Shown one piece after another: positions 5,760-6,102 of a stretch of 6,102 nucleotides of DNA. The notes under the pieces were generated by a model. It was not told the origin of the DNA. It did no database searches and saw only the letters and a list, made by a program, of their open reading frames with translations. Both the position numbers and the translations under genes were made by a program. Source of the DNA: CAYHKY01 sp964357355 (lineage in GTDB: Bacteria; Patescibacteriota; Microgenomatia; UBA10105); contig CAYHKY010000076.1 of the NCBI GenBank assembly GCA_964357355.1, positions 1 through 6,102 on the forward strand, written 5' to 3'. Every line of letters starts with the position of its first letter. Within the stretch, counting starts at the first letter, position 1.

Positions 5760-5841
5760 TGCTCCCGAGAGGATTTGAACCTCTAAGCCTTGCGGCACAG
5801 CCCCCTCAAGACTGCGTGTCTACCAATTTCACCACGGGAGC
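5760..5841 (-). tRNA. tRNA-Leu (anticodon GAG)
   Basis: The reverse complement gives an 82-nt class II tRNA. The acceptor stem is GCTCCCG/CGGGAGC, the D-arm is GTG/CAC, the anticodon stem is CAGTC/GGCTG around loop TTGAGGG (anticodon GAG), the long variable arm contains GCC-GCAA-GGC, and the T-arm is AGAGG/CCTCT with loop TTCAAAT. The discriminator is A as required for leucine. The following genomic bases are CT, so the CCA end is not encoded. It is the second gene of a probable tRNA-Leu pair. Confidence 0.97.
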
Positions 5842-5885
5842 AATATTTTTTAACTCACAACTCACCCCCTCCACAACTTTCTTTG

Positions 5886-5967
5886 TGCCGAAGGAGGGAC
5901 TCGAACCCACATTCCTTACGGAACACGCTCCTGAAGCGTGCGCGTCTACCAATTTCGCCACTTCGGC
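5886..5967 (-). tRNA. tRNA-Leu (anticodon CAG)
   Basis: The reverse complement gives an 82-nt class II tRNA. The acceptor stem is GCCGAAG/CTTCGGC, the D-arm is GC/GC with the AAATTGGTAGA loop region, the anticodon stem is CACGC/GCGTG around loop TTCAGGA (anticodon CAG), and the variable arm is TTCC-GTAA-GGAA. The T-arm GTGGG/CCCTC has loop TTCGAGT and contains one U-U mismatch (positions 50 and 64). The discriminator is A and the CCA end is not encoded (the genome reads CAA after it). It lies 44 nt upstream, in transcription order, of tRNA-Leu(GAG). Confidence 0.96.
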
Positions 5968-6023
5968 ATTTATATCCTTCTGTCTACATCTGCCAAACCG
6001 TACCCGTTATTTGACTACGTTGC

Positions 6024-6032
6024 ATTATATCA
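6024..6032 (-). promoter_or_regulatory. extended -10 promoter of the tRNA-Leu pair
   Basis: On the minus strand the sequence TGATATAAT contains a TG extension and a perfect -10 hexamer (6029-6024). Transcription would start near 6017, giving a leader of about 50 nt before tRNA-Leu(CAG). A perfect TTGACA at 6059-6054 lies 24 nt upstream, too far for a normal -35, so the extended -10 is probably what matters. Confidence 0.5.
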
Positions 6033-6102
6033 GATGGATTACGTCAGTCCCGTTGTCAATTAGCGATTGCAACCCCTACGCCTCCTTGAGTAATTTTTGA
6101 TA

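Noticed and set aside
6024..6059. TTGACA and TATAAT pair upstream of the tRNA-Leu genes as a standard promoter
   Set aside because: The 24-nt spacer is too long for normal RNA polymerase contact; the extended -10 element is the better explanation.
5759..6100. Two overlapping plus-strand open frames (113 and 74 codons)
   Set aside because: They run antisense through both tRNA-Leu genes; their apparent protein repeats (GFEPLSL/GLEPTFL) are simply the reverse strand of the T-arms and variable arms.

Overview
The window looks like a chromosomal segment of a small-genome bacterium, most likely from the Candidate Phyla Radiation (Patescibacteria, perhaps the Microgenomates side). This placement is inferred from several traits: an unusually compact UvrC, short intergenic gaps, start codons sitting directly behind -10 boxes with no Shine-Dalgarno sequence, tRNA genes without an encoded CCA end, and divergent but recognisable versions of conserved proteins. 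No rRNA or marker phylogeny is available in the window to confirm it. TGA, TAA and TAG all behave as stops, so there is no sign of UGA recoding.

Positions 1-2695 hold a tight plus-strand series of housekeeping genes: the 3' part of uvrC (nucleotide excision repair), a small four-helix membrane protein of the YvlD/phage holin 4_2 type, a YvcK/GlmR/CofD-like protein (UDP-sugar-binding regulator of cell envelope and carbon metabolism), and secG (protein export), which overlaps yvcK by 4 nt. It continues at 2738-4057 with a membrane-anchored family 5 (peptide/nickel type) solute-binding protein that has no transporter partners in view. The theme of the block is envelope and export plus DNA repair.

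A minus-strand tRNA-Val(UAC) converges on the solute-binding protein gene. Its promoter lies back to back with an extended -10 promoter that drives a second plus-strand group at 4278-5118. That group is a DUF3467 protein, a 94-residue putative antitoxin and a RelE/ParE-type toxin, with a 3-nt gap and a 23-nt overlap between neighbours. It is the most accessory-looking part of the window.

Positions 5119-5759 contain no convincing gene. The stretch is AT-rich and shows protein-like fragments in alternating frames, which could be a decayed gene. The window closes with two minus-strand tRNA-Leu genes, anticodons GAG and CAG, 44 nt apart. They are probably co-transcribed from an extended -10 promoter near 6024-6032. 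I found no CRISPR array, insertion sequence or complete novel system. The best leads are the DUF3467/toxin-antitoxin operon, the reduced UvrC and the leaderless promoter layout.
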